A stretch of DNA of 12,909 nucleotides from Candidatus Borrarchaeota archaeon (GTDB lineage: Archaea; Asgardarchaeota; Sifarchaeia; Borrarchaeales; Borrarchaeaceae): NCBI GenBank assembly GCA_016840645.1, contig JAEORY010000065.1, positions 1 to 12,909 on the forward strand, read 5' to 3'. The notes under the pieces are model-generated. The model had not been told where the DNA came from. It worked only from the letters and a program-made list of their open reading frames with translations, and did not search any database. Of the stretch, positions 12,909-12,909 are shown piece after piece. Each line of letters starts with the position of its first letter. Positions within the stretch are counted from its first letter, which is position 1. Made by a program: the position numbers and the translations under genes.

Positions 12909-12909
12909 A

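Overview
The window looks archaeal, most likely from an Asgard-type archaeon. This is an inference from style, because no ribosomal or taxonomic marker is present. The grounds are an AT-rich background, TATA-like elements upstream of genes, T-rich transcript ends, a giant Ig-like surface protein saturated with N-x-S/T sequons, and a cytoplasmic tail that combines TPR helices, a zinc ribbon, a RING/PHD-like finger and a winged helix.

Layout. Most of the window (215-9388 or 215-9631, minus strand) is one gene for a roughly 3,057-residue type I membrane protein. In protein order it has a signal peptide; several Ig-like domains; twelve near-identical repeats of about 108-110 residues in two subtypes (order A A B B A B B B A A B A); seven more Ig-like domains; a Gly-rich linker; a membrane-proximal beta domain; one transmembrane helix; and a cytoplasmic part of about 340 residues with TPR-like helices, a C4 zinc ribbon, a degenerate RING/PHD-like finger and a C-terminal winged helix. 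It reads as a long glycosylated stalk outside the cell joined to a protein- or nucleic-acid-binding module inside.

Upstream of this gene, between divergent genes, lies a GC-rich island (about 9790-10119). It carries both end hairpins of an IS200/IS605 (IS1341-type) element and a short tnpB 3' tail, with the rest of the transposon missing. It looks like a non-autonomous relic that may still encode an omega-RNA-like structured RNA.

On the plus strand, 10260-12488 encodes a 742-residue soluble all-helical TPR-like protein built from about eleven units of roughly 50 residues. It is divergent from the giant gene. Both carry TPR-like helices, so a functional link is possible but unproven.

The right end holds a bidirectional hairpin terminator (12545-12590), a 65-residue minus-strand gene with a strong Shine-Dalgarno sequence, and what may be the last codons of another minus-strand gene entering from the right edge.
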